Positions 1 to 8,535 are shown, numbered from the stretch's first letter. The stretch: 55,973 nucleotides of DNA from JADZEJ01 sp964426815 (GCA_964426815.1 CAYRRZ010000005.1:1-55973), one strand, 5' to 3'. Numbers and translations are program-made. Notes: a model not told the origin generated them from the letters alone.

Positions 1-314
1 CGCCCGCTCCAACTCCTTGTAAGCATACGGTTTCAGATACTATTTCATCGCCCTCCCGGGCTGCTTTTCAGCTTTCCATCACTGTACTTGTTCACTATCG
101 GTCAGAAGGAGTATTTAGCCTTGCCACATCGTCGTGGCTGCTTCCGACGAGATTTCTCGAGTCTCGTCGTACTTTGGTTCAGGAACATGGACGGGAGATT
201 CATATTTCGACTACGGGACTATCACCCTCTTTGGTTCCTCTTTCCAGAGGACTCGTCTATATGACCTCACATCATCCACCAGATTCTTAGGGATCTGACG
301 TTCCGACCTCAACG

Positions 315-398
315 TGAGAATGGCGACGGCCTAAGCCCATTACCAAGGTCCGCGGTTAAACTTGCGTCCAACTCGGTACTTTGGTTAACCAATTCTCA
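315..398 (-). other. 23S rRNA helix expansion 2
   Basis: The arms TGAGAAT (315-321) and ATTCTCA (392-398) close an 84-nt insert-like hairpin, at the place where B. subtilis has a short hairpin of about 16 nt shortly after the AGCAGCC/TAGCCC block. It belongs to the rRNA and contains no reading frame of note. Confidence 0.65.
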
Positions 399-441
399 TT
401 TAGGCTGCTCCGCTTTCGCTCGCCGCTACTTACGGAATGCT

Positions 442-496
442 GCAGACATCTTCTCGCCGATTGACTATTGCTAATCAATGACGAGAAGAAGTCTGC
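442..496 (-). other. 23S rRNA helix expansion 1 (long hairpin)
   Basis: Arms 442-456 and 482-496 are complementary over 15 bp with one mismatch, and an inner ATTGA/TCAAT pair extends the stem. E. coli and B. subtilis have only about 15-20 nt between the GGAAAAGAAA and GTAGCGGCGAG blocks; here the interval is about 60 nt longer. It is either a retained expansion or a small intervening sequence removed by RNase III. Confidence 0.7.
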
Positions 497-992
497 TAAA
501 TTTTTTTTTCTTTTCCACTGGATACTGAGATGTTTCACTTCTCCAGGTTCCCGCTCTCACCCCTATGTGTTCAGGATGAGGCACATGAGCTTCACTCATG
601 TGGGTTTCCCCATTCAGATATTCCCGGATCAAAGGTTGCTTGCCACCTCCCCGAGACTTTTCGCAGGCTGCCACGTCTTTCATCGGCTCCTTCATGCCAA
701 GCCATCCATCGTATGCCCTTACGTGCTTCGACCATCCAAAACGACAAGTCTCCTTGCCCATTGAATGGCGATTCTAGGTGTACACAATTGCTTACGCAGT
801 ATTATTACTATTACTTACGTTCATGCCTTGCACGTATGACGTCCTGTCAAATGGATGATGTATTCGATCCCCAACGTGCTCGGTTGGTATCTTTGTGGAA
901 TACGTCCAAATTTCATTCATTCATCGTGCATGTTAACTTGTCGAGGTTCAGTCCATTCGGTCCCGTACAATCAGTGCGGATCGGGAGAGATG

Positions 993-1042
993 GACACTGA
1001 TATCTTCTGTTCACTTGAAAGCGATCAGCGGATATCAGTGTC
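993..1042 (-). repeat. 12-bp inverted repeat in the 23S leader
   Basis: GACACTGATATC (993-1004) and its exact reverse complement (1031-1042) flank a 26-nt loop. It lies in the transcribed leader between the 23S promoter and the mature 5' end, so it may be a leader or processing hairpin. The rest of 734-1233 holds no convincing gene. Confidence 0.5.
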
Positions 1043-1082
1043 AGTCTCGTGGATGGAAGGGAAAGGGACATGACTGAGACAG

Positions 1083-1113
1083 AAAACCGCTTGGCGGGCA
1101 GCCAAGCGGTTTT
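1083..1113. terminator. Bidirectional terminator-like hairpin in the 23S leader
   Basis: AAAACCGCTTGG (1083-1094) pairs perfectly with 1102-1113 around a 7-nt loop, giving a GC-rich 12-bp stem flanked by A and T runs. It lies downstream of the strong minus-strand promoter and upstream of 23S, so transcription of the rRNA must pass it. It could be an attenuator overcome by rRNA antitermination, or a transcription barrier. Confidence 0.55.
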
Positions 1114-1233
1114 CACCCAAAAGGGGAGATTGACGCTGGTTGGCCGCGATGGCGGAAGTTGGTTCAGTCGCTGTGATCTCTCCAGTGGTTCATCGGCTCT
1201 GCACCGAGGAACATGGGGTTCAAAAGTGCGAGT

Positions 1234-1262
1234 ATCATAAAGAACTCTGGGGAGGCTGTCAA
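1234..1262 (-). promoter_or_regulatory. Promoter of the 23S rRNA gene
   Basis: Minus-strand TTGACA (1257-1262), a 17-bp spacer and TATGAT (1234-1239): the strongest consensus promoter seen in the window. It drives a leader of nearly 500 nt into the 23S gene. Confidence 0.8.
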
Positions 1263-1310
1263 GGGCTGTTGTTTGAGGATTGTTTTTCTTGAATGCTGTT
1301 AGGCAAATGC

Positions 1311-1339
1311 TTGACAATTTTCTTTATTTTAGGTAGGTT
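1311..1339 (+). promoter_or_regulatory. Promoter of the 1422-4427 unit
   Basis: TTGACA (1311-1316), 17-bp spacer, TAGGTT (1334-1339). It faces away from the 23S promoter. The predicted leader is about 100 nt and contains a short uORF. Confidence 0.75.
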
Positions 1340-1421
1340 TTTTTATTCCCCAACGGCAAACCCGTTTTACGGGAACTGCCCCTTTCCAACCCAATTTCAC
1401 TCCCAAAGGGAGGAAAGCGTT

Positions 1422-1445
1422 ATGAGCCAACAGGAGAGTGTCTAA
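1422..1445 (+). CDS. Seven-codon upstream ORF (MSQQESV)
   Basis: A strong Shine-Dalgarno sequence (GGGAGG, 1408-1413) precedes an ATG at 1422. The frame encodes seven residues and stops with TAA at 1443-1445, directly abutting the ATG of the next gene at 1446. The arrangement suggests translational coupling, with ribosomes loading at the strong site, ending after seven codons and re-initiating at 1446. The downstream start has a weaker GGAG inside the uORF. No function of the peptide itself is proposed. Confidence 0.5.
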   Translation: MSQQESV

Positions 1446-2822
1446 ATGGACAACCTTGAAAAGATCCGGGCGCGCTTTACGGCGCTCAAAACCCTGTCTG
1501 GCTTGCAAGCAAAGTTGCTTACGGCCTTTCAGGAAAAGAATAAGGCCGATAGCCTGAAATATGGCGACATCGGACGTGCGCATGGTGGGGCAACGTGGGC
1601 AGAAATCGCCCGCGTAGCCGAAGGGAAAAGCGTTTGTTGCGGAGGCAAAGCCTTCACAGCGATCATCTCTTATACCGGCCAAACTGAGCTGGGAGAGAAG
1701 ATCACGGCATGCATCAAGGACTTGCCGGGCGATGCCTGGCGAGGAATGGCGCTGTTCGATCTGAAAACGATCGACTCACTCCAGATAATATGCGAGGCGT
1801 TCGACCGAGACGGCGAAGAGCTGACTGTGGAAGAATTTTCTCGGATATTTCCGGAAAACATGCGCCAAGGTGTTCTTGGGCTACTGAACCGACAGCGTGA
1901 GCGCGCGAGCGTTTTCGCAGAAGAAGCGATCCAGAAAGAGCTGTTCGCGTTTCTGGCCGGAGATGGCTACGAAGCTGCCTTGAAAAAGGGCTTTGACGAT
2001 CTTGCCGAGGAGCGTAAGCACCGAGGCGAGGTATGGAAAGACCTTACCGAGAAGCTGGGGAAGATCTACGTTGGACGTGAGGCGCAGGCCAAAGCTCTTG
2101 GCGTGCACTCCACGACCATCAACAACTTGTTGAATGGGACAACGGCTTCCGATCTTCATGCCGCTCTTTTGAAGAAGGCTCATGAACTCCTAGCTCCGGC
2201 GGAACGTCCTACCGACTCGAACTCGCCTGACTTGAGCGTGGAGCAGGAAACGGTGATCGCGTGCCTCTTTGCGGCACATAAACGCGATCCTGTGCGCTAC
2301 TCCTTCGCGGCCATGTCGAAACGGATGAGTCGGTCTCGGCGCTGGCTGAGCCGCATCGTTCACAGGGAGATGTCGATACCCGAAGACTTCGTGCTTTTGG
2401 CAAAGACTTCACTTGATGAACTGTTCTCAACCGAACAAGCGGCTGCTGCGCAGGCTTCATCCATTCAAAAGGTGGAAGCACCGACTGAAGCGAAGCCTGA
2501 AACTGAATCCAGGCTGAACACTTCGTCGAGTATGCCGATCCTGATGCCAGAAGCTTTGGCTGAAGCGACGGTGAGCATCGGCATGTCTGCTTTGAAAAGC
2601 GGCGTCCGAGCGCTCGAAGACTGGCAAGTCGCCACGGATTCGCAGCTCCAGTTCAGCACGAAGCAACGCGATGACATGGCTCGCCTGGCTGCGCGCTTGG
2701 TTCGACTCTCTGGACTCAATCCAGCGGAAGTCAGCCTTGCGATCACCGGTGAACCGGTGACGATAGAAGATCTACGCGGCGTCTTTGGCGCCATCGACCA
2801 GGAAGATCGACGGCGTAGCTGA
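1446..2822 (+). CDS. Unknown protein with helix-turn-helix-like segments
   Basis: This 458-residue soluble protein is not assigned to a known family. Residues about 208-245 contain an XRE-like helix-turn-helix pattern (AQAKALGVHSTTINNLLNG). Segments near 40-60 (GATWAEIARVAEG) and 285-310 (AAMSKRMSRSRRWLSRIV) look like further HTH-type helices, so DNA binding is plausible but inferred. A low-complexity Ala/Glu/Thr linker follows near 330-360. It is the first full gene of a unit with the GHKL ATPase 45 nt downstream, is preceded by a seven-codon uORF whose stop touches its ATG, and is visibly more GC-rich than the housekeeping genes nearby. Confidence 0.7.
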   Translation: MDNLEKIRARFTALKTLSGLQAKLLTAFQEKNKADSLKYGDIGRAHGGATWAEIARVAEGKSVCCGGKAFTAIISYTGQTELGEKITACIKDLPGDAWRGMALFDLKTIDSLQIICEAFDRDGEELTVEEFSRIFPENMRQGVLGLLNRQRERASVFAEEAIQKELFAFLAGDGYEAALKKGFDDLAEERKHRGEVWKDLTEKLGKIYVGREAQAKALGVHSTTINNLLNGTTASDLHAALLKKAHELLAPAERPTDSNSPDLSVEQETVIACLFAAHKRDPVRYSFAAMSKRMSRSRRWLSRIVHREMSIPEDFVLLAKTSLDELFSTEQAAAAQASSIQKVEAPTEAKPETESRLNTSSSMPILMPEALAEATVSIGMSALKSGVRALEDWQVATDSQLQFSTKQRDDMARLAARLVRLSGLNPAEVSLAITGEPVTIEDLRGVFGAIDQEDRRRS

Positions 2823-2867
2823 TCGATTTTCTTTCCCAGTTCAACTCTCAAAAAGGACCACCGCCAC

Positions 2868-4427
2868 ATGGCAAACAAACGTGAAGTTGCAGACAAGACT
2901 GTTTTGTGGGGAACCCCCCGCCTTGGCCGGAACATCATCAGCCACCTGGCTGGTGCGCTGTACGGGAAACCGATCGACTGCGTGTTCGAGCTCATCAAGA
3001 ACGCGGCCGTCGCTCTGATGTCTACGTCCCTTCAGGAATGGAACGCGCGCGCGGTCCAGGATAATCCGATCGAGCTCATGCTCGTGAAGGATCATCCGAT
3101 GGCGCCGGGTTGCACCAGCCTGGTCATCCTCGACCATGGAACGGGATTCACGCAAGACAATATTGCGCGCTTCTTGAACATTGGCGGGGATGACAATGAG
3201 ACCTCGAGCCACTCGGGCGCGAGTCAAAAGCGTCTGGGTCGCTTGGCGGCGTTCTCGCTGTCGAATCCGGAAGGCAAGTATGCCGCTCGTTTCTTTCTGT
3301 TCACGCGGACAGCGAGTTCGGGAGACGTGAGCTTTGTGAGCCTGCTCCAGGATCAGTTTAGCGGGACGCCGATCAAGGCCGAGCAAATCAGCTCGACGAA
3401 TGCCTTGCTCGGTCCGGCGACGGTGCGCGATCGGCTGCGGGCCTCCTTCAGCATGTTCGTGATTCCTGACATCATCCTGAGCGAAACGGAGCTCCGGCAT
3501 GGCCTGGAAGCGCTCTTGCCCCGTAAAAAGGTGCTTGAGCTCACGGTTCTGCTGAATGGTCGGCGCTTGGTTCCTCCCTCTTTGGCCAGCCGGTCGAAGA
3601 CGGATGGCGGCGTGGATATCCATCTCGATCGGACACCGAAGGGCGTCATGGGCGGGGTGTGGCTGGTTGATGCGAAGACGGGCATTCGCTGTGCGTTTGC
3701 TCCGGCTCTCGACAATCACCTGCCCTATCCGCTGCACTCCCCGGGCTTGGTCGGTGAGATCTACCTCGATGACTTGCTTGCCAATCAGGGCACGAACAGG
3801 TCTGGCCTCAAGCCGGAGTTCCTGCGGTCGGCCAAGTGGCGAAAGATCGTCGATGTCCTGCGGCTTCAAGCTGTCGAGTTTGCCCAGAATGTGTTGGGCG
3901 ACAGCGATGAGTTCAAGGGAGATCCTGACGACAAAATCGTCGACGAGCTGATCGAGCAGTGCACCGGCGTGTGGGGCGCGCCAAATATCAGCGGCGCTCA
4001 TGAGCCCACCAAGGGCGGCGGCACCAAGCCTCCCAAATCCAAGCCGGAAGGCGGCGGAGGCGGGGGTGGCTCTGGTGGTGGCGGAGGTGAGCCCGGTGGC
4101 AATCCCCCGCCTGGACCTGGTAATCAGCCTGGGAAGAATCGGTCGAAGGCTTTTTGCATCGATGGCGTGAGCTATTGGATTGTGAAGAGCCCGCTCGGCA
4201 AGGATCTCTATGCGGATATCCAGGCTGGCAAAGCCGTGGTGCAACCCACGCTCTACATCAACCCCGTAGAGTATGAAGGGTTCCCGCTCAAGGGCGGGGC
4301 GGCGCCAAAAATGGAGCATGCTTTTCTCCAAATCCTGGCCGCTATCGCCATGCATCGCTTCGGTGATGACATGGAGAAGAACCGCCTGTGGATTGGCGCC
4401 ATGCTGCGGAAGCGGAACAGCCGCTGA
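2868..4427 (+). CDS. GHKL (HSP90-like) ATPase domain protein
   Basis: This 519-residue protein has the Bergerat ATP-binding fold signature. The N-box is ELIKNAAVA (E41, N45), the G1 box is LDHGTGF (D89, G91, G93), and a glycine/Lys-Arg lid lies near 117-130 (KRLGRLAAFS), like the GRFGxGRLAA lids of MORC- and HSP90-type ATPases. The usual Asp after the N-box Asn (ELIxNsxDA) is absent. The fold probably extends to about residue 345, followed by a Gly/Pro-rich linker (about 380-423) and a C-terminal domain of about 95 residues that is not recognised. It is preceded by AAGGA and followed by a strong terminator. GHKL proteins of this kind occur in chromatin, repair and phage-defence systems; the role here is not known. 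Confidence 0.8.
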   Translation: MANKREVADKTVLWGTPRLGRNIISHLAGALYGKPIDCVFELIKNAAVALMSTSLQEWNARAVQDNPIELMLVKDHPMAPGCTSLVILDHGTGFTQDNIARFLNIGGDDNETSSHSGASQKRLGRLAAFSLSNPEGKYAARFFLFTRTASSGDVSFVSLLQDQFSGTPIKAEQISSTNALLGPATVRDRLRASFSMFVIPDIILSETELRHGLEALLPRKKVLELTVLLNGRRLVPPSLASRSKTDGGVDIHLDRTPKGVMGGVWLVDAKTGIRCAFAPALDNHLPYPLHSPGLVGEIYLDDLLANQGTNRSGLKPEFLRSAKWRKIVDVLRLQAVEFAQNVLGDSDEFKGDPDDKIVDELIEQCTGVWGAPNISGAHEPTKGGGTKPPKSKPEGGGGGGGSGGGGGEPGGNPPPGPGNQPGKNRSKAFCIDGVSYWIVKSPLGKDLYADIQAGKAVVQPTLYINPVEYEGFPLKGGAAPKMEHAFLQILAAIAMHRFGDDMEKNRLWIGAMLRKRNSR

Positions 4428-4459
4428 GCCGAGTGAGTGAAATTGGAGGTAACTAAATA

Positions 4460-4495
4460 CCCCCTGAACCGAGACGTGGTTCAGGGGGCTTTTTG
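4460..4495 (+). terminator. Intrinsic terminator after the GHKL gene
   Basis: CCCCCTGAACC (4460-4470) pairs with GGTTCAGGGGG (4478-4488), followed by CTTTTT. It separates the unit from the convergent coiled-coil gene. Confidence 0.85.
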
Positions 4496-4509
4496 TTTGT
4501 GCGAAGGAA

Positions 4510-6618
4510 TCAGCCGACCCTCTTTTTCTTAGGCTGCTCTTCCAGTAGAGCTGCGAAGGTCTTCACCATCTCAGAGGACAACAGATCTGCGATCTGGTCA
4601 CTCCAAGGTAGCGCCGATTTTCTGCGCGAGACCGAATGCTGGATCGGATGGTAGTGACCGTAGACTTGGAAGGCCGCGATCTGCTCGGGCGTTCCGCGAA
4701 AGTCACTGGATCCGTTGAACCCATTTCCGAAGTCGTCAGGATTGGTGCTGAAGCCTACCAGCTGAGCGATGCCGCTTTTGTCAGCGCCGCTCAACAACTG
4801 AGGGATAGACTTCATCTTCACACCAACACGGTCGGGTTCGGGCGAAATCTCGAGCAGCATCAGGATGATGGCACCCTGCAGACTCAAACCTTGCTCATTG
4901 GCGATTTTTTGAAGATCGTCCTGAGTTTGATTCGTCTGCTGCACGAGTCGAACGCCCGACTGACCGAGACCAGCGCTGGGAAGGGTTGTCACCTCCTCTG
5001 TCCCAACCAGGTTCATCAGGATCTGCTGCACCTGGGTCTCCGGAATCGGCGCAGCGAGCGCCTCTTTGACTACCCGCTCTTCAGAGGGCAATCCTTCGAG
5101 ACGTTCCCGGAGCTGTGTGTAGCGCTCGAGGGAACGCTGATTTTCACGCATGCTCGAGCGCAGCTCTTGCAGCTGAAGCTTGAGAGCGGTCAGGTGCTCG
5201 AAGCGCTGCTTGAGCACATTCAGCTCGCGTTCGAAGGTATTTCGGCGCTCATCGTTTTGACGGCTTGCGCTGTCGAAACGCTGTTGCGCCTCATCGCGTT
5301 CTCCGGCGAGCGGCGCTAGCTGATCACCCAGGATGCTGAGCGCTTCGTTCGCGCTCATCAGACAGGCTTCAAGCCGATCTTGATATACCTGGACGATTTT
5401 GGCTTCAAAGGCCAGTTTGACCGATCCCGAATCCACCATGGGACTCGAGGGAAGCGGCACGGGCTTGGCTCCGAGCGAAGAGTGGAGCTTGGAGGTAAGC
5501 CCTTCCAGTTGCTGGAGCAGGTTATTTGCCGTGTCACGCAGCTGTTGCGGACGATCGACGATCTCCTGTTCGAGCTCGGTGATTTTGTCGGCTTTTTCGC
5601 GCAAGGCCTGTTCGGCCCGGGCGAGCTCCTGCTGTTTGGCCGCAACGGCTTGTTCCAGGGTCAGCTTGTCTGATTCGAGAGCCCTATGGGCAGCCTCTTT
5701 TTCAGACAAAGTTTTGGCCTGGGTCGTGAGCTCGGACTGCTTCGCGGCGAACTTAGCCTCAAGTTCTTCGAAGTTATTTTTCGCCGCCATGAGCTCTTGC
5801 CTTACGAGGGTGAGTTCGGTGTTGAGACTTCCCCGACGCCCGTTGGAGGCATTGAGCTCCTGAGCGAGTCGCCCTGCCTTAGCCTGTGCCTGTTGCATCG
5901 CTGTCTCGACCTGAGCGAGATAGGTCCGCTCGGCAGCCAGACTCGCCTCGAGTCCAACGACGCGTGTTGTAGACGCAGCCAGCTCTTCCGTGGCTTGCGC
6001 CAGGGATTGCTCGGTGGCTCGCAGACCTTCGACGACCTGTTCCGTCAGCGCGAGTGCCTTGTCCTTGTCGGCCTTGGCCTTACACAGCTCTTCGGCCTGA
6101 GCCATTTTTTGCGGCTCCAGATCCTGGAAAAGCGTTTCGAAATCCGCAACACGCTGCCTAAGATTAACGAGCTCGCTTTCTTTGCCAGCAAGTTCTTCGT
6201 TCTTGCGCTGGACGGCCTGATTCAGGTCCCGGATCTCGCGTGTGCGTTCACCGGTCCGCTCATCGCGTGCCTTTTGCTTGGCTTCGAGATCGGTTTTGGC
6301 TTTCTGGAGTTCGACGATCTGCTGTTTGAGCGTGGCGATCTCGCTGTTTCGCGTGCCGACCAAGTCGTGCTTTTTGCCCTCGGATTCCATGGTTTTTGCC
6401 AGATCCGAGCGCAAGCGCGTAATGATCGAACCGTCTTTGGTACCCGCGAGTTCTTTGACGAGCTCATCGATACGGCTCTGCGCGGCTTCAGCCTGCTTGT
6501 TACGGAGCTCATCTTGAAGATATGACTCTTCTAGAAACTGGGTTTCGAGCTCTTCAATCCGCTGCTGTTGAGCAGCGACCTGCTCTCGGAGACGCTCAAC
6601 TTCGGTGGGTTCAGCCAT
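4510..6618 (-). CDS. Long coiled-coil protein, function unknown
   Basis: This 702-residue protein is almost entirely Glu/Gln/Leu/Ala/Lys heptad-like from residue 5 to about 380 and again from about 415 to 545, with a short Pro/Ser break (PVPLPSSP) between. The last 150 residues form a separate, probably globular, domain rich in Gly, Gln and Ser that is not recognised, and the protein ends in a basic tail. There is no signal peptide or membrane segment, so it is probably cytosolic and filamentous or scaffolding. It has its own TTGACA-17-TAGGTT promoter, divergent from that of the next gene, and is convergent with the GHKL ATPase gene. Large ORFs on the opposite strand here are shadows of the repetitive codon pattern. 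Confidence 0.75.
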   Translation of the reverse strand: MAEPTEVERLREQVAAQQQRIEELETQFLEESYLQDELRNKQAEAAQSRIDELVKELAGTKDGSIITRLRSDLAKTMESEGKKHDLVGTRNSEIATLKQQIVELQKAKTDLEAKQKARDERTGERTREIRDLNQAVQRKNEELAGKESELVNLRQRVADFETLFQDLEPQKMAQAEELCKAKADKDKALALTEQVVEGLRATEQSLAQATEELAASTTRVVGLEASLAAERTYLAQVETAMQQAQAKAGRLAQELNASNGRRGSLNTELTLVRQELMAAKNNFEELEAKFAAKQSELTTQAKTLSEKEAAHRALESDKLTLEQAVAAKQQELARAEQALREKADKITELEQEIVDRPQQLRDTANNLLQQLEGLTSKLHSSLGAKPVPLPSSPMVDSGSVKLAFEAKIVQVYQDRLEACLMSANEALSILGDQLAPLAGERDEAQQRFDSASRQNDERRNTFERELNVLKQRFEHLTALKLQLQELRSSMRENQRSLERYTQLRERLEGLPSEERVVKEALAAPIPETQVQQILMNLVGTEEVTTLPSAGLGQSGVRLVQQTNQTQDDLQKIANEQGLSLQGAIILMLLEISPEPDRVGVKMKSIPQLLSGADKSGIAQLVGFSTNPDDFGNGFNGSSDFRGTPEQIAAFQVYGHYHPIQHSVSRRKSALPWSDQIADLLSSEMVKTFAALLEEQPKKKRVG

Positions 6619-6701
6619 CGGTTGGATGTTCCATTTCTGCCTCAGATGAGGCGTGGTTTGGTTTCGAAGGTGCTTCCCTTGGTTTACAAAGGGAATAGCT
6701 T

Positions 6702-6730
6702 AACCTAGGATAAATTTCTGACTTTGTCAA
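6702..6730 (-). promoter_or_regulatory. Promoter of the coiled-coil gene
   Basis: Minus-strand TTGACA (6725-6730), 17-bp spacer, TAGGTT (6702-6707). Its -35 box is one arm of a perfect palindrome shared with the divergent promoter. Confidence 0.75.
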
Positions 6731-6746
6731 GGACGTATCCTTGACA
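6725..6746. promoter_or_regulatory. Palindrome joining two divergent -35 boxes
   Basis: TGTCAAGGA (6725-6733) and its exact reverse complement (6738-6746) are separated by four bases. Each arm carries a TTGACA -35 box. It could be an operator co-regulating both genes or a by-product of two consensus boxes back to back; the matching GGA/TCC extension beyond the hexamers favours selection. Confidence 0.5.
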
Positions 6747-6769
6747 GCTTAACAGTTTTTGGCTAGGTT
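6741..6769 (+). promoter_or_regulatory. Promoter of the 6819 gene
   Basis: TTGACA (6741-6746), 17-bp spacer, TAGGTT (6764-6769), identical in hexamers to the divergent promoter. The ATG at 6819 has AAAGG upstream. Confidence 0.75.
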
Positions 6770-6818
6770 GATTTATCGCCCTTTGCATCCCAAAAGACCA
6801 CTCGACTGAAAGGTAAAC

Positions 6819-8513
6819 ATGCATCCAAAGATCACCATCGCCCGCGGGACGCTGACTCATCTTCTGAACCTGGTCTCGGTCGATGAAGCTCAGGTCGCCA
6901 CGTTTGGCGGCCAAGGCATCGAAGCTGATGTCTGGACCGAAGTCGGTATCAAGCCTGAAAATGGCTGGCTCATCGAACGCAGCAAGAAAGCGCAGAAAGC
7001 CTTGATGGATCGGCATCCATTTCAGATTTCGTGCTCCAACTTGAGCCGCTTTCCGAACGGATTCCACGAGAAGCGCGGGACGGACGCTGGACTTGATCTG
7101 TTTCACTGGGACCTGTCGGGGACTGTGGACGGAGCGAGCCGGGAACTCCCGTCGATTCTCCCCCTCCTGATTCAAGGAAAGGGAAAGTTGCTCGGCGTAA
7201 CCTATGCGGACTCGCGAGGAAATGCCTCGCTCACCGAGCATGAGATGATGAAAAAGGTCGGCCAGCGCGTGTTTGGCGAGGCGACGTTTGATCTCTTGCT
7301 CCAGAGCTTGGTTGACCTGTATCGATGTGAACCGATCGATGGGACGGACGAAAGTTTTGTCACCTCGGCAGCTTCACGCGAAAAACGGAGTCAGAATACG
7401 GCCCTGCGCGAGATTGGAGCTTTGCTCCACTTGCTGTTCGCATGTGCCTCGATCCCTAGGTCTGAGACGCATTCTTCGCTGCAAACACCGATCGAAGCGC
7501 TGCATGATGTCATCTGTAAAAAGATTGATCTGCGGCAATTCATGCGTGTTCTCAAACGGACGCGCTTGTCGGTGAATCTCGAGCTGGTGGAGAAATTCGT
7601 GTATATCTCGAAATACTCCCAGTACGCCAAGCGTATGCGTCACTTTTTGTTCCGGCTTGTGAGCCGTGAGCAGAGCGATGCCTTGTTGACGGAGCTGGCT
7701 CCTGGATTCGCGAGCCTGCTCATGACCCGTACTTGTCGGTATCTCCATGGGGAGACCGATGTGATGTTCACTCGTGATGATAGGAAAGAAGAGGAAGAGA
7801 TGGATCGCACACCCCGTACTCAAGCTGAATCCGATGCTCCAGCGTCGGAGTCGGAATCGACAGCGACACGCTCGAACAAGCGTGAAACTGAAGTGGTCAA
7901 GCTCATGGAGGTCATCGGACCGGTTGCGACAGCGATCGGTGGGAATTTTCTGAAAAGCATCACACGCCTCGAGGAGCTCGCGCGACTGCCTGAGACGATC
8001 AGGCCAGCGGTGCTGGATCAGATTCGGGAACTGCTCGATCGAGCTGACAGCGTACCGGCAAAAATAGCCGTGCTGCCTCAGGCGACGCCACGGACGTCTG
8101 CACCGACAACGAGCGCTACGCAGCCTACTCGTCGGGGCAAGCGAGGCAACTCCGACAGCCTGTCGCTGGAGGTGAAGGATCGGATCCGTATCGCGATCAT
8201 CGATGTGGTCGTCGCAGCCAGGCTGGAGAAAAAAAATCCGGCGGAGATTGACCAGGTGCGCCAAGGAGCGATTCAGAAAATCGCCGCGGAGCATGGCCTG
8301 GATCGCGCTGCGAACTGCACCAATATCTTTGGCGGAATCCTGGCTCGCGGAAATGGCGCTCACCGGCCCGGCTTCTTGAAGCGCGTGTTCGACAAGATCA
8401 CGGCCAAGAAGGAACGCAGCGATCTTCTGAAAAAGCTCGCGGCCTACTGGGAAGTGCCTGTGAGCGAACTCGAAGCTGAGATCGACTCCGCGTCGGCCGC
8501 TTCCCCCGGCTGA
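6819..8513 (+). CDS. Unknown 564-residue protein
   Basis: No family was recognised. Residues 1-320 look like a mixed alpha/beta globular region without a signal peptide or membrane span. An acidic, Ser/Thr-rich linker (about 325-350) is followed by a helical stretch (about 355-410), a Thr/Ala/Pro linker (about 420-445), and a basic helical C-terminal domain of about 115 residues. Base composition, Shine-Dalgarno start, promoter type and private terminator match the neighbouring GHKL and coiled-coil genes, so it is treated as part of the same accessory island. Confidence 0.65.
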   Translation: MHPKITIARGTLTHLLNLVSVDEAQVATFGGQGIEADVWTEVGIKPENGWLIERSKKAQKALMDRHPFQISCSNLSRFPNGFHEKRGTDAGLDLFHWDLSGTVDGASRELPSILPLLIQGKGKLLGVTYADSRGNASLTEHEMMKKVGQRVFGEATFDLLLQSLVDLYRCEPIDGTDESFVTSAASREKRSQNTALREIGALLHLLFACASIPRSETHSSLQTPIEALHDVICKKIDLRQFMRVLKRTRLSVNLELVEKFVYISKYSQYAKRMRHFLFRLVSREQSDALLTELAPGFASLLMTRTCRYLHGETDVMFTRDDRKEEEEMDRTPRTQAESDAPASESESTATRSNKRETEVVKLMEVIGPVATAIGGNFLKSITRLEELARLPETIRPAVLDQIRELLDRADSVPAKIAVLPQATPRTSAPTTSATQPTRRGKRGNSDSLSLEVKDRIRIAIIDVVVAARLEKKNPAEIDQVRQGAIQKIAAEHGLDRAANCTNIFGGILARGNGAHRPGFLKRVFDKITAKKERSDLLKKLAAYWEVPVSELEAEIDSASAASPG

Positions 8514-8535
8514 ATCAATCGCAGATCTCGGTTAC

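Larger units (their letters stand above)
1..733 (-). rRNA. rrl: 23S ribosomal RNA, 5' portion (runs off the window start)
   Basis: Read on the minus strand, the sequence matches the conserved 5' end of bacterial 23S rRNA: the GGTAAGGGC/GGATGG-type start near 733, GTAGCGGCGAGCGA near 430-417, GGCTAAATACTCC near 120, and the GAAACCGT block near 40. By E. coli numbering this is roughly the first 540 positions; the rest lies left of the window. The 5' end at about 733 is set by alignment from memory to the Thermus and E. coli starts, so it may be off by a few bases. Two stretches are longer than in E. coli or B. subtilis (315-398 and 442-496). No 16S gene or spacer tRNA lies upstream. Confidence 0.95.

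Noticed and set aside
468..1000. Open frames across the start of the 23S gene
   Set aside because: The sequence is conserved rRNA.
913..1317. 134-codon minus-strand frame upstream of 23S
   Set aside because: It covers the 23S promoter, a terminator-like hairpin and an inverted repeat; it is leader sequence.
2841..4355. 504-codon open frame on the minus strand opposite the GHKL gene
   Set aside because: The plus strand encodes clear GHKL motifs; the antisense frame is open because of GC-rich codon bias and has no ribosome site.
4636..6525. Several open frames on the plus strand opposite the coiled-coil gene
   Set aside because: The regular heptad codon pattern of the minus-strand gene produces long antisense frames; their products are low-complexity without start signals.
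7374..8363. 329-codon minus-strand frame opposite the 6819 gene
   Set aside because: No start signals; the plus strand has promoter, Shine-Dalgarno site and terminator.
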